Source: Datisca glomerata (taxonomy: Eukaryota > Streptophyta > Magnoliopsida > Cucurbitales > Datiscaceae). Taken from it: a DNA stretch of 64,000 nucleotides. The notes beneath the pieces were generated by a model. The model worked only from the letters and a program-made list of their open reading frames with translations, had not been told where the DNA came from and searched no databases. Numbering within the stretch: position 1 is the stretch's first letter; each line of letters opens with the position of its first letter. The stretch lies in assembly GCA_003255025.1 (NCBI GenBank), contig QANY01005671.1, positions 37,468-101,467 of the forward strand, in the 5' to 3' direction. Made by a program: the position numbers and the translations under genes. Positions 11,858 through 24,132 of the stretch are shown here, piece by piece.

Positions 11858-12240
11858 CATCTATAACCATACAAATAATTCAAATAAGTTATTTTTCATT
11901 TCAAATCTCTGTTACAGAAAATAAACAATGAGATTGAGCAACAAGTTTAAAACCTGAAAGAGCAAGTGAGGAGAATGGTGAGTGCTGATATTGGAAATCC
12001 TTCACAAAAACTGAATTTGATTGATTTAATCCAACGGTTGAGGGTGTTGTATCATTTTGAGACTGAAATTGAACAAATATTTCATCAAGTCCACAAGACC
12101 TGCTCCTATTTTACCACAAAAAACACATAGGACGAAGATCTTCACTTTGTATTGCTAAGACAACAAGGTTACCTATTTCATGTGGTAAGTAGTCAAACTT
12201 CAAATATATAAGCATTTTTATTAGTAATTAAATGTAGAGC
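11858..12240 (+). pseudogene. Terpene synthase exon 2 copy with flanking introns
   Basis: The sequence from 11858 matches the end of intron 1 of the upstream terpene synthase pseudogene (compare 760-816). The splice acceptor is CTGTTACAG, followed by exon 2 at 11918-12184 and donor GTAAGT. The exon has several stops and an approximately 15-18 bp deletion near 12149 relative to 817-1104. About 55 bp of intron 2 follow before the likeness ends. Exons 1 and 3-7 are absent, so this is a fragment of a second gene copy into whose first intron the copia element may have inserted. Confidence 0.85.
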
Positions 12241-12292
12241 TAGTAGTTGTACAATTATCAAGAAACTAAATTTTAGACAATATTACCCTTCC

Positions 12293-12908
12293 TTAACTAT
12301 ACTTCAAATTTTCTACATTATTCTTTAACTCAAAATTAAACATACAACTCCTTTCAAGAGAAGACCATGCTTCTGCGCTTGTCTTGCTGCGAACAACACA
12401 TGATAGGGTAGATTGAGATATAGTACCAGGCAATATACTTTGCTTCAACCTTTGTTGTAGGAACCCCTTTGTCATCTTCAAGAAATTGTGCAGGACAGGG
12501 ATGAGTGCTACCGACAACCTCAAAGAGAGAATGAGCTTTCAAGATTGCAGTGACTTGATATTTCGAAAGAACAAAATTAGATGAATCTAATCTGATGGAA
12601 ATCATATTACAAATATTTGATAGTAGAAAAATTGATAAAGGAGGATTTGTCATGGACGTTTGTCGTTATGGCTTTAACACCATGAGAACTTGAAAAAGCT
12701 TCGAGAGATAAGAGAAAAAAGAAGGAAGAAGAAGAGAGTGAAAGAGATATTTTCTTGAAGAATACCTCAAGAACTTTCATTAACTAAAACAGAAGAACTA
12801 GAACAGTTTTTATAAAATACATAGTTAGCAGATTAGTTAGAAGAAAGACTAAAAAGAAACTAACTGCTAACTAACCGTGAAACCAAGACTATTAATATCT
12901 ACTAACAC
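12293..12908 (-). mobile_element. Copia fragment (LTR, PBS, gag), minus strand
   Basis: Read on the minus strand: an LTR of about 225 bp (12908-12683, ending CA), a degenerate tRNA-Met site TGGTGTTAAAGCC (12682-12670), then a gag N-terminus with MTNPPLSIFLLSNICNMI, SNFVLSKYQVTAILKAHSLF and later SCVVRSKTSAEAWSSLERS. It is truncated at about 12293, with a frameshift between gag blocks. It belongs to a different copia family from the 3.8-11.8 kb element. Confidence 0.75.
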
Positions 12909-13345
12909 AACTGATCTTCATAGATGACCTTATTGCCCATTTCTCCTTCCCTCGAAAGAAAGTCAACAACACTATTTCCTTCCCTATATTGATGTACTAC
13001 CATGTAATTCACCCCAACTAGCTCTGCCATTAAATCCTCCCAGAAACCCCAAAGATACCACAAAGTACATTTACCTTTTTTAAGCTAATCAACAATCATG
13101 TGAGAGTCACTTTCAATGATCACTTTAAAATAAAGCAAACATTCACATAAACAAATTCCTTCAAAAATAACCTTAAGCTCCGCACTGTTATTCGTACCAA
13201 TGCCAAAAGAAGAAGAAAAAGTCACTTTAACCATTCCATGGCAATCCCGAATAAGACCTCAACCTCCAAAATTACTAGGACCATCGCAGTTAAGTTTAAT
13301 CCACCCAATAGGAGGTTTCATTGCAGAGAAAATTTTACCATGCTT
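12909..13345 (-). mobile_element. LINE RNase H-like (RVT_3) fragment
   Basis: Minus-strand translation shows a plant RNase H-like domain: KPPIGWIKLNCDGPSNFGG (first catalytic Asp), GLIRDCHGMVKV, NNSAELKVIFEGI (Glu), KVIIESDSHMIVD (Asp) and YREGNSVVDFLSREGE. Such domains end plant L1-type LINE ORF2. One stop interrupts it near 13076 (TDA/VD*LKKG). The neighbouring copia LTR abuts its C-terminal end. Confidence 0.75.
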
Positions 13346-13850
13346 AACAAGACCTCTCAGATGTTGAATTTGGAATTCTTCCATAATAGCACAGTCCGAC
13401 AACTTCATACTATGAATTTTTTGTATTCTGAGAAATTAGAATTGAAAACCTTCTTCTTCTCACGGGCGTTCTTCTCAGAAAGATTTGGATATTGTATTCT
13501 GTTATTTAACATAGCAATGTTGTAATACTCTGTTTTTTTGACATAGCAAAGTTTTGGGTATTGTATTGTTAATTCTGTTTTGGGTATTTATTGATAATTC
13601 TTTTTTCAGCCGTTTGTTCATCTTGTTTGTGGTTTCCAACACTTTTTGGTCCTCCCTTTTAAGTAATATCGTGTTCTTGTATTGTTATGGCGGAATAAAA
13701 TTTCACAAAACATAAAGATTTATTTTATATATAGTTATGTCAGTTTAAAATTATGTTAATTCTGAATTTGGCTTAGTTGATTCTGAATGATTTGAACTTT
13801 GATTTTCCTTAGGCTTTTTTTAAATATAGTTTCTAAATTTTTGAATTTGG
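13346..13850. other. Spacer, no gene recognised
   Basis: A T-rich stretch with the repeated phrase GGGTATTGTATT / GGGTATTTATTG around 13553-13600. It may include the left end of the hAT element, but I found no terminal inverted repeat. Confidence 0.4.
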
Positions 13851-15870
13851 TTAATCATGGTAAGAAAAAGGATAAGTTTTGGGATTATGCTGAACAACTA
13901 AATAATCGTTTCAAATATAAAATTTGTGAGAGAAATTTTTTTGGAGGAATTTCTACAAAAATCTCATTTATCTTGAATAAGTGATCGCGATATTGATAGA
14001 TGTAGTAAAGTACCAGAGGAGATTCATGCTGAAGCATTCTTTTTAGTTGGAGATTGAGGTTCTAGTCAAAAGAGAAAAAATGACTCAGTTAATGAAAGTA
14101 ATCAAGAATCGAACGCTTTCTTTTTGGGTCTATCTACGTAGGCTCAAATCACAATCCTAAAATTCTCTGGTAGGAAGGAAGAGAAACGTTGACAAAAAAA
14201 TTGCTCAGTTTTTATCATGAACAACATAGCATTCTATGTTATTCAGTCTAAGTCATTCATGAGTAAAGCTTTATGTGTTATTGGTAATGGTACATACTGT
14301 ATCTAGTTACTTAGCACTTCGTACTAAGTTAATACCTAGGCAATAATGGATGTTGAGAGTTATGTTGCAAGTATAAAAAAATCATGGATTAGTACAGGTT
14401 GTACTATTATGTCAAATTCATGGACAGACATAAAGTGACGGTGTTGGGTCAATGTTACCGCATGCACATCGTTAGGTGCTATTTCTTTTGAAATCATTTG
14501 AATTTTCACAAGATAGAATAAATGGCCCCGAACATGTTGTGCAAATAGTTATCGATAATGCTTCAAATTATGATTATGTGGGTTGTATGCTTATGGAGAA
14601 ATATCCTCGAGTATACAGAACTAAATGTGCAGCCCGTGGTATTAATTTATTGTTGAAGGATCATTATCATCAAATTGGATGGGTGAAAATTGTGATTGAT
14701 GATGCGACAAAAATAGTAGATTACATGTATAGACATCATATAGTGTTGCAATTGATGATAAAGTATACAGAAAACAAGAAGTTGAAATTTCCATGTAAGA
14801 CTACGTTTGCTTCGATTTTTTTGATGTTTCAATCAATAATTGATCTTGAAAATAATTTGAGAATTTTTTTTGCATCTTCTAAATTGAGTGGTTTGAATTT
14901 TACTAAGATTATACATGTTAGGGAAGTTACTTCAATAATTCAGAATGAGACTTTTTAGGTGGATACGAAGGATTATATGAACGTTGTTGCCTTTTGTGAG
15001 AATTCTTCATTTAGTAGATGGCGAGGGGTCTACTATGGGATATATATCATGATTTGGAGTGGGCAAGAGAAGCTCTTGATCAATTTTGTGTGAAAGATTT
15101 CTCTCGTTATTATGTTATGATGAAAATATTTGAACAGAGAAGAAAGAAGAACATTCTCCATAAGGGACATGCTACTACTGCACTTCTTAATTGAGAAATA
15201 CAAAGAAGATAACATCGAGATTATAGAAGGGGTTGAATATCTTGTTCAACAGCTAGTTTCATTAGCTGAAAGAGATCATCTAGTAATTGAGCTGGTTAAA
15301 TATCGTATGAAGTTTTCACTATTGTTTAATTGAACATCCACTGTTATGATAAACACCAACCATCCTCGTAAATATTTCTTCATTTTGAATTATGTTTTCA
15401 TAGGTTTTATGCTAATATCATTTCTAATAAAAGTAATTTTATATATAGGTGTTTGGTGGCAACTTAATGGATTGATCTTCCCTGTATTGCAAAAGATAGC
15501 ACTCAAAATTTTGAGTCAACCGTGTATCTCAGCAGCTACTGAAAGAAATTGAAGTGCATGGGAAGAAACTCAAACCAAAAAGAGAGATAGATTGGCATCG
15601 ACAATGTTGGATGATTTGGTGTACTTGAGACTGTACTCTTTGATGATGGCAATGTCCATAATTCGTGGAGTAAGTGATATGTCCCCTATCGATCTTTCTA
15701 AGTTTAATCCATTTCTTAAAGAAGGGTTTGAAGAAGAATCAGATTTTTTGGATGGGAGTGAGACTTTAAATGACATGAGTTTGTGTAATTGGTATGAGCT
15801 TCTTCGAATCCTAGATGAATCTTGGTCCTGTTTCGATGATACTTTACAACCAGATGATCCCATTATTTGA
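13851..15870 (+). pseudogene. hAT transposase pseudogene
   Basis: A decayed hAT-superfamily transposase. Domains in order: a BED zinc finger (DKFWDYAEQLNNRFKYKICE, 13870-13950, then RNFFGGIS); a DUF659 region with VVQIVIDNASNYDYVGCMLM and the RTKCAARGINLLLKDHY core (14476-14960); and the C-terminal dimerisation region VWWQLNGLIFPVLQKIALKI followed by LSQPCISAATERN (15450-15552). The last part ends in an acidic tail near 15866. At least four frameshifts or stops separate the blocks (13980, 14440, 14958, 15550). The family is known to move by cut-and-paste with 8-bp target duplications; neither ends nor duplications could be placed. Confidence 0.85.
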
Positions 15871-16340
15871 TAGTTTTTTATTAATGCAATTAGTTTTTAT
15901 GGATTAGTATATTATGGATTGATCGATATTATGGATTGATAAATGCATTTTGGATGAAACAATATTTTGGATTGATGACTATATTTTGGATGAATATGAT
16001 ACTATTAATTTATCTATATTTTAGTTTAGGAGTACTTGTAATAATTTTATAACTGAATATTCGTTATGAATGTGTGTTTGAGAATTCTTAGAATGATTTT
16101 TTATTGTCATATTCATAATATATTGTGATATTAATATATATTTTTGTAAATATTACAACTGTATCTTTTATGTCGATTTTTTAAACAAAAATGTATAATA
16201 CTTGTTTAAAACTCATATCCGAATTTTTACGTTTTACGTATTATTGACCGGATTTTAGTCGAATGTTTGACCGTTTAATGCCCGAGTAACATATGTCAAA
16301 TAATGCTCCGTATTTTTTCGTCCCTAAACGAAGTAACCAT
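15871..16340. other. AT-rich tail with degenerate short repeats
   Basis: Contains irregular iterations of TATTTTGGATTGATGA-like words (15905-16010). The region 16215-16340 could be the LTR preceding the primer-binding site at 16345. No coding sequence was recognised. Confidence 0.4.
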
Positions 16341-16745
16341 GACATTGGTATTAGAGCTAGGTGATTTATCCAACGAGTCTCTAGCTCAATCTAGATAAAA
16401 TGAGTTGTTGGCTCTCCGACTCATAACCTATTGTGTGGTGAATATGGATGAAGTGAGTAGTTGTCTCGTCGAATCACTACCCAATGTATGGTGATCCGGG
16501 TGAAGCGAGTCGATGGTTATTTGACTCAGGATCAAATAGTTAGTGAATACATGTGGAGTGAATCAATGATTATCTAACTTAAAACCCGATGTGTAATGGG
16601 GGACATTATTGGAGTTATCTCACATCTGTTTTGAAATGGACTGGTAGTCGGTTTATAATTGTGAAAGAAAGTCTCATCTCTAAAGCTAGCTTTTGAAGTT
16701 GAAAATGACTAAAAATACCAACAATACTACTAGTTTTCAACTTGT
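16341..16745 (+). repeat. TRIM-like LTR repeat (uninterrupted copy)
   Basis: TTGGTATTAGAGC at 16345-16357 matches an initiator-Met primer-binding site. About 250 bp of non-coding internal sequence follow, with repeated GAGT(C/T)G...GACTC words. A GGGGGA purine run then precedes an LTR-like start (GGAGTTATCTCACATC, GGTCGGTTTATAATTGTG-like, CTAGCTTTTGAAGTTGA). This short non-coding layout fits a TRIM or an internally deleted LTR element. A related copy at 59.4 kb is interrupted by the Pack-CACTA. Confidence 0.5.
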
Positions 16746-17756
16746 TTTTATTTGGACTTTTAACAGATAGAGTGAGAAAGAGGCAGAGAGAGCGTATGAG
16801 TTTGCCAATTCGATTCAATCTTGATTATTATTTTTGAAATTTTGTTGATTCTCTATGTAATTAATATGAATTTCTCTTACATGATTTTCTTTGAAGAAGC
16901 AAAATTGGGTCTGATTGCCATGTTGATTTTTCTTATGGGTTTCTTGCTCCATCTTCATGAAGTATGATTCCTACTTCTCGGTTTCTTTTGTGTAATATCA
17001 TTTTCTTTTGTTAAATGGCAGAAATTTTGAGGATTGAAATCATTTGGGTTGTTAATTTTAAGTTCTCAAACACTCCTATTTTAGCCTTTTGAAAGGAGTC
17101 ATGGAATGGGTTATGGAGGCTTGTGTTTCAAAGCTCCTTGGAAGCTGTAAATGATTTTTTTCATTAACCAAAGATCAAAGAGAAAAATATTGATAACGAT
17201 TGATTTATATAAGTAAGAAAGAGTAAGAGCAAGAGAATGCAATAAGTAAATGTCTGAGTTGTGTTTTTGTTGTATTGAATGTCCTTCTTACTTAATACAT
17301 TAGCCTTATATTGGCTCCCCAAATAGCATTGGTTGATTAAAATAACAATATAAATGGAGGTACTCATTATGCCTAGCGATCATACCCGTTCATGTGGATT
17401 ACCTTGCCAGGTATGAGCCCTTTCCCTTTCTTGTTTCCCATCTGTCTTGCTCAGCCGACAATCTGTCACAACCACTTGATGATTTCTTGTGGTTTTGAGC
17501 CGATCAATCACGGCCACTTGACGGCCTGCCAATCTATCTCATCCGAGTCATCTTAACTTACCCAATCAATCATAGTCTTTTAACTGTTTATTTCTGATCC
17601 CTTCCACACATTCCTACTCTTCTTCTTCTTTCATTCTTGCATAGTTCGGCTAGTGCCTTTCCTATTCCGAAGGCACGAGTCATGTTAGTCTTTTCCCATT
17701 CTCAAAGGCGTGAATCCTTTGTCAACTTTTTCCTGTTTAATCAGTCTGCTTTTTTT
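16746..17756. other. No gene recognised
   Basis: Mixed AT-rich sequence. The block 17380-17600, with CACTTGATG/CACTTGACGG words, looks like part of an LTR but has no identifiable boundaries. The short reading frames here have no family signature. Confidence 0.4.
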
Positions 17757-17920
17757 TCTCGAGTTCCTTCTGCTTTTGAACTCTTTCTTATATAGAGCTC
17801 CTTCTCATTTAGAGTTCCTCCCCACTTAGAACTCTTTCTTGTTTAGAGCTCCTTCCCGTTTAGAGTTCCTTCCCGTTTAGAGATCCTTCCCGTTTAGAAC
17901 TCCTTCCTATTAAGAACCCC
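17757..17920. repeat. Short tandem repeat, about 17-bp unit
   Basis: About eight imperfect units of the form TTAGAGTTCCTTCCCGT in tandem, clearest at 17840-17910. Some units read GAACTCTTTC and GAGCTCCTTC. It is non-coding. Confidence 0.8.
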
Positions 17921-18234
17921 CAATCTTGCCATGTTCATGGTCCACGCATTCCTCTAGGATTCGTTCTTTCTTAACACATCTTTTGGGTGATTTTTTCCCT
18001 GTTCCTTTACCCTCCATTACACTCAATAAAAATTCACTTATTAATATTTCACTCGGAGTGTTTATTTGTTATGTTACATAATTGGATTCTTGTTAGATGT
18101 TTCACTGAGTTTTTGTTAGTTATTTTATATGATTGGTTTCATTTTTATTATAACTAGTAGTAGTTCGTGTGTTGTCATTTATAGTGTTCAACTAAATATA
18201 AATATCTACACTAAAAGTGAAGTTGGAGAAATAT

Positions 18235-18407
18235 TTTTGGACAATACTGCCCTTTATAATTTTTTGAATTTCCTTCATTCTCCTTAAAGTGTACTTATTA
18301 TTCCAATTATCCATACGAAATTTTGGACAATACCACCCTTTATAATTTTTGAATTTCCTGCATTCTCTTTACAGTGTACTTATTATTCCAATTATCCATA
18401 CGAAATG
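18235..18407. repeat. 86-bp tandem duplication
   Basis: The segment starting TTTTGGACAATACTGCCC at 18235 is repeated at 18321 with few changes, and both copies end CCATACGAAA. It lies just outside the 3' end of the minus-strand LINE. Confidence 0.85.
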
Positions 18408-18554
18408 TTTTTGTTAACTATTTTATTTTTATTATCTCAATTGGTCATATAAATTTTTTTAACTACCTTGTTTAAATTATAATCTTTAAAGATGTTTACT
18501 CCCCAATTTTAATTTAAAATCTTAAAAGACTAATTAAAATCTAAAAATATGTCT

Positions 18555-21500
18555 CAAATTATTTTTTTACAAAGCAAAGTGTATTAAAATAAACAAGGGC
18601 TACAAAAGTATAGGGGCATACCCCAGAAACAACAGCTCAAACTCAAACTCAATAAGGCTTCTCCAAAATATAATTAAGTAAGTCCAACCAATGCACCAGC
18701 ATGGAATTAGTATAGGACCAAGGGATATCTCTAAAACCCAAAGTCCTACCCTAACAGAATTAAAAATCATCTTACTAAGGATATTAAAGTCCCTAGTTTT
18801 ACCCTAAAAGTCCTATAATTCCTCTCCATCCAAAAATTATACACAAAATAATTACAAGCAAGCTTAAGTATTAAGGACCTAAGATCTTTCTTACTAATAA
18901 CCTGGGCTAGCCACCCAATTTTGTGATTCAGCTTAAACAAAAACTTCAAAGATCACATAATCGAATAATAGTAGTCTAGATAGCTTGACTAAAAGAACAA
19001 TCAAAGAATAGGTGGTCTCTTGACTCCAACCTGTTTATACACAAAATACAATCAAAATCAACATTAATGCCTGATCCAGTAAGCTTGTCCTTAGTAGTGA
19101 GCGTGTTCCTACAAGCAAGCCAGTTGATAAAGTTATACTTGGGGATATTATAGTTTAACCAGATGATATTGCCCCATAACACCTTACTACCATGCTGCTT
19201 TAAAGACCAGTAGGTAGAATAAACTGTAAAAACATCATCTGATATGGGCTTCCATATCCATTTGTCAAGCCCTAACTTAGGGGAGTCCATGCTCAGAAAG
19301 AATTCCCTAGGAGTAGTAGTGTTTGTAACAGGCAAAGACCACTTGCCAGAATCAATAACCATACTTACTCTGCAATCAAGACCCAGCTTGTATCATAAAT
19401 CACAGCTCTGCCAAACCTATTGAACATTACTCCAAGCTGATGCCAAGGGTCACCCAAAGGGAAGAAGAGTTTCCATCACCAATCTTGACCCGACACAACT
19501 CAGTGAACCAGATCTAGCTTTAAGAAGCTTTCTTAAATCCAAGAGTAGTCATGAGGGGTTTTGACAGTAAATATAGTTCTCTCCTTGATCAGGTGTCTGT
19601 AGTACCATTTACTCCAAATAGATCCTAAGAGATTTTTTATATTGGTAGCATATTTCCAGGTGACAATGTCCCTTAGGCCTAAGCCCCCACTCTCTTTAGG
19701 AATATCGACCTCATACCATTTAACCTTAGAGTAGGCATAGATGTTAGGGTTGCTTGACTAGAGATAGTTTCTCATGATGTTTTCAATATCTTACATGACT
19801 TTCTTAGGGATAATAAACATCCCAACCTAGTAGTTTTGGATAGCCATAGCCAAAGGAGTTGAAGTATGCCAGTAAAAGATAGATATTTGGCTTCTCAGCT
19901 CTTTATCCTAGCAGTTATCCTATCAACCAAAGCAGTATAATCAGATATCCCCAGCCTGGAAGAAATTAAAGGCACTCCAAGGTACTTAACAGGAAGGGAG
20001 GCACTATGGAATCCCATAAACTCACTATGAATTAGCCTGACCTGCTCAGGAACACGAGAAAAAAAAATATGGCTTTTTAGATAGACAAACTTGAGGCCAG
20101 TGAGTCTCAAAGACATATCTAAATTGTCCTTAATATGGCTGATAAAACTTTCATACCCTTTAAAAAAGATGAGGTGGTCATTAGCAAAGCACAAATTCAT
20201 AATATCTAACTCCTTACACCTCTAGTAGAAATTAAACCCAGGTAAGGTAGCAGCATGTCACAGTAGACCAGTAAGGCCTTCCATCACCAAAATAAACAAG
20301 TAGAGGGAAATAGGGTCCTCATGGCTCAGACCCCTAACACCTTTAAAATAACCACAAAGCTCACCATTTAAGTCACTAGTAAAGGAAGTAGAGGTTAGGC
20401 AAGTCATGATCCACTTGGTGTAGACAATAGGGAAGCTAGTGACATTCAAGCATTTTTTAATAAAGCTTTAGTTAACACAATCATAGGCTTTCATAATATC
20501 AACCTTGATCGCACACATGGCAGAATAAGAGGTTATGTGATAGTTCCTAACAAGCTCTTGAGACAAGAAAATGTTATCAGCAATCCTTCTTCGAGAGACA
20601 AAAGCATTCTGATTATCACTGAAAAGATAGGAGAGCACCCATTTAAGACTGTTAGCCAACAACTTAGAGACGCATTTATAGACCATGTTGCAGCAGGAAA
20701 TAGGTCTGAAATCATTCATACTTTGAGGTTGAGCAGTTTTAGGGATTAAGGATATATAATTATGGATTAGTTGGGGAAGCGAATCACCATGCTGGTAAAA
20801 GGATAGAACAACTTTAATCGCATCCCTTCATACCACATCCCAAGCTTTTTTTTAAGAAACCAACAATAAAACCATAAGGACAAGGGGCTTTAGAGTTGCT
20901 ACAAGAGAAAATCGCCTTTTTAATCTCGCAATCTATTATAGTTCTTGTAACGATGGAGACTCACACATGAGTGAGTTTTTTAGGATATATCACCTGTAGG
21001 ATGTTCCAATCAATAGGTTATTCCCTATTCTCAGTGCCAAGTAGGGTAGAGTAATGTTGGGTAATGTGGTTCTTGATGTCCTCCCTACTATTCAAAGTAA
21101 TGCCTTGGTTAACCAACTTATGAAAGAAAGATGTGTTGTTGTCACCAAGGCAGATCCATTGGGCTCTGGCTTTTTATCTCAAGAAGCTTTCCTCAGCATG
21201 TATCAAAGAAATAAAGCTTTGGAAAGCAACGTGCTCCATAGACTACAAGGTCTGATCCTGATGTATATTGAAAAGCTCATTTTGGGTAGCTTTTAGCTTC
21301 TCTCTAGCCTCTGAGGATCTAGCTGAGATATCAGAGTAGTGGGATTTGTTCAGATCTTTAAAGGCAGATTTGGTGGCCTTGACCTTTCTAAAGAGGCATT
21401 GCATGGGATTGCCATTACCACTATTATTTCATGCTTGAGAAACACAAGGTAAAAACTCATGTTTATCTGCCTAGAAATCATAGAACTTGGAACTAACAAG

Positions 21501-22015
21501 AGCTCTCAAGATGGCACTTTAATGTGTAAAAAGTAGGGTAGTGATAAAAAATACCAAAGACACAAAAAATAACATTTGAGTTTTGGAACAAGGAAAGCCA
21601 GTGCTCATTCACAAGCACCCTGTTAATTTTGTTCATAATGGTGTTGTTACCAACCCTGTTGTTAGTCCAAGTGAACTTAAACCCACCAAAATATAAGTCT
21701 TCAACTTCAATATGGTTTAAACAAGCATTTAAATCACTAGATCCCTCATCCCACACTTTAGACCTTCCAATGTGCTTAAAAAGGATGTTTAACCACATTA
21801 AAGTCACCAAGCAAAACCCATTGAATAATGTTACTAGCCTGACTGGAGATATGCCCCAAAAAATCCTTCCTAAAATGGTGTTATTAGTTGTGTTACTAGT
21901 TTGATTACTAGTAATAAACTTTCTAACCTCAGACTGCTTAAGAGGATTATTAAGTCCTCTAATATTCTAGTTTTCTAGATTGATCATTAAGATCTACCAC
22001 GAGTGGATCTAACCC
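18555..22015 (-). mobile_element. L1-type LINE ORF2 (decayed), minus strand
   Basis: Reads right to left. The endonuclease starts at about 21,985 (NIRGLNNPLKQSEVRKFI) and includes VEDLYFGGFKFTWTNNRVG and IMNKINRVLVNEHWL. Reverse transcriptase has HNYISLIPKTAQPQSMNDF with RPISCCNMVYKC (20.7 kb), FVSRRRIADNIFLSQELV, CAIKVDIMKAYDCVN (first catalytic Asp), then LCFANDHLIFF at 20.19 kb, where the usual FADD is FAND. The zinc-binding zf-RVT domain is at 18,976-19,362. Numerous stops make it inactive. The 3' end lies at a short T-run near 18,557 (an A-tail on the minus strand). The element lacks ORF1 here; a separate ORF1 lies at 26.5-28.5 kb. Confidence 0.9.
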
Positions 22016-22224
22016 TGGAGCTTCTCTTACAATCAAGCTTCACTATAAGAAATATGGCATTCTACATGGTTTAAATACATGGATTTCAGTCTCCTCTTGT
22101 TAAAAACTAAAAGCAACAAGAGTTTTGAAGAATCAAGTAAAACCAATTCTTGTTAAAAGTGAAAAAAAATGGGAGGGAAAATTAAGCAAAAGCGGTACTT
22201 AATTGTAGGAAGAACTTAAAAAAA
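22016..22224. other. LINE ORF1/ORF2 spacer or flank
   Basis: No gene recognised. The minus strand near 22,020-22,050 may be the end of a LINE ORF1 (SRVRSTRGRS, then a stop). Confidence 0.3.
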
Positions 22225-23050
22225 ATGGAGACAAGGGACTTAAGTTGTTTCCTTCTTGAGCTCTCACAAAAGCTCAAATCTTTGATTTTCAGAGAGAAGC
22301 TCAAATCTTTGCTTCTCACTTTCTTGATTCCTCTCAAAATTTCAGATCCTCATATATTCAGCTTCGATCCTTCTCTGTCTCTCAATTCTTCTCTAGATCC
22401 TCTCTTTCACAGCTTCTCCCTCTCAGACCACCTAGAGCTAAGCCATTGACGAAGAAGAGAGAGCAGCGCTCACTCTCTCATTCATATATTGTTTGTTAGG
22501 TTCCTTACAGCCTTTCTTCTTTTGAAGGTGAGTGAATTTCTCTGTTGTTATCTTCTGTTGGCTTTCACTATTTTCTGATTGGTTAAGGTGCATCAGGGAG
22601 AAAGCTTGGTAATGGAATAGGCAAAATCAAGCGTAATCCATCGAATACAGGTCGTGAGCTCTTATGCTCGACCTAGGGTTTTATTTAGATGGGGTTTTCT
22701 ATGTCATTCTTGATTCTAAACTTAGTTAATTTTGACATGGGAGTTTCAAGCGGACATTTCTTGTGGATCTGGTTCTTCAAAGCTTTCTTCGTGGGTTTGA
22801 TGTTTTGTGAAGGTGGGTTTTGATGCACGCCCATGTGAGGCCAAATTTTTCCCACTTTGAATCTGTAGCCGTTAATTATTTTGCACAATTTTGGGTCTAT
22901 CGCATCCTGATCTACCTATTTTTTCAGATTTTTTTCTTCGAGGACGAGCTAGGAGTTTTGAGCTTCTGATTACGTTGTTTGAAATTCGATCGTTGCCCTG
23001 GGTTTTAGGTTTCGTCCAATTTCAACTTTTGACTTTTGAATGCAGAAAAT
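22225..23050 (+). other. Possible 5' UTR/promoter of the PTH2 locus
   Basis: A CT-rich leader-like stretch (22,225-22,530) ends at AAGGTGAGTGAATTTCTC, a good splice donor at 22,528. This would fit a 5' exon whose next exon is the PTH2 exon at 24,133, but nothing coding is recognised and the link is an inference. Confidence 0.3.
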
Positions 23051-23574
23051 AAGGATTTTACATAAGAGCTGAAAGAAGGCATAAATATAGCTTCCTTTTT
23101 CTATTCTTGAGTTAAATTTTTGAAATTTATCTACCATATTTGTTTATTCATAGTAAAATTCTGATTTTTGTTTGTTGTGGACAATATTATTGTCATAAGA
23201 GACATTCAGGTGAGATGCTCTACAAGATTCAAGAATCTTAATTACAAGGTATCTCAATATTTATTATCCCTTACATGAATTATCATTTACACAAAATCTA
23301 AAATACTTCACTAAATTTATATATAAGCAGTAGTAGCTCTGGGATTAGAACGCACCAGAAAAATGCTTCCATGTTAGATTTATATATTTTATGGGATTTT
23401 AGTAGCAGAAATTTAAGGGCTTCTTATTCATTTCTGGGAATTATTTGTTCAAGTAAAAATTTAAGACTCATAATTGTTTCTTGCATCCGTAATTAGTTAT
23501 TTACAGTATACGTATTGTGCTTTCTTTAGATAACTTACAGAAGTAAGGTTTACACTTTCCTAATAGATGTATCT

Positions 23575-23990
23575 TCTGCAAAGAGGCTGAAGAGTTCAAC
23601 ATTCATATCTTTCTTCACTGCCCTTTCTCTTCGGGGATATGGGGGAAACTTTTGGATAGTTTACTTATTAAGTGGGTAGTGCCTTGCTCTATTAACAATT
23701 TGGTTTTTTGTTGGAAGTCTCTAAACACTGGTGTTTTGGATAAGGTTTTTAGGGAGGTTGTCCCTCTTGTGCTTTCTTTAGTATATGGCGTGAGAGAAAT
23801 CTCAGAATTTTTTAAGGGGTAGAAAATCCAAGTTAAAGGTTTTTTTTCGTTACTGGCATACTGTGAGAGTGTTGTTTGAGAACAACTAGGTGAATGGCAT
23901 GTGTAATCTCTCTTTAAATATAAATACATAGGTTGTATTTTACACTGTCTTAGGGTTTCTTTGATAATACATATTGGAGTAAGACTCACA
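23575..23990 (+). mobile_element. LINE zf-RVT fragment, plus strand
   Basis: The plus-strand translation contains a zf-RVT remnant: CKEAEEFNIHIFLHCPFSSG, then IWGKLLDSLLIKWVVPCSIN and, after frame changes, RERNLRIF and WHTVRVLFENN. This is the 3' portion of a plant LINE ORF2. It is oriented opposite to the flanking LINEs and lies in what would be an intron of the PTH2 pseudogene. Confidence 0.6.
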
Positions 23991-24132
23991 GTCATGTTTT
24001 TTATGTTAGTTCCTTGAATTTGTCAGCAGAGCTTTCATGAATTTCCCTCATATGGTTTTAGAAGCATTCTGGTTATTATTTCTCTTTGTTGTTTTATACT
24101 AATGTTGCTATCTTGAACGTTACTAGAAGCAG

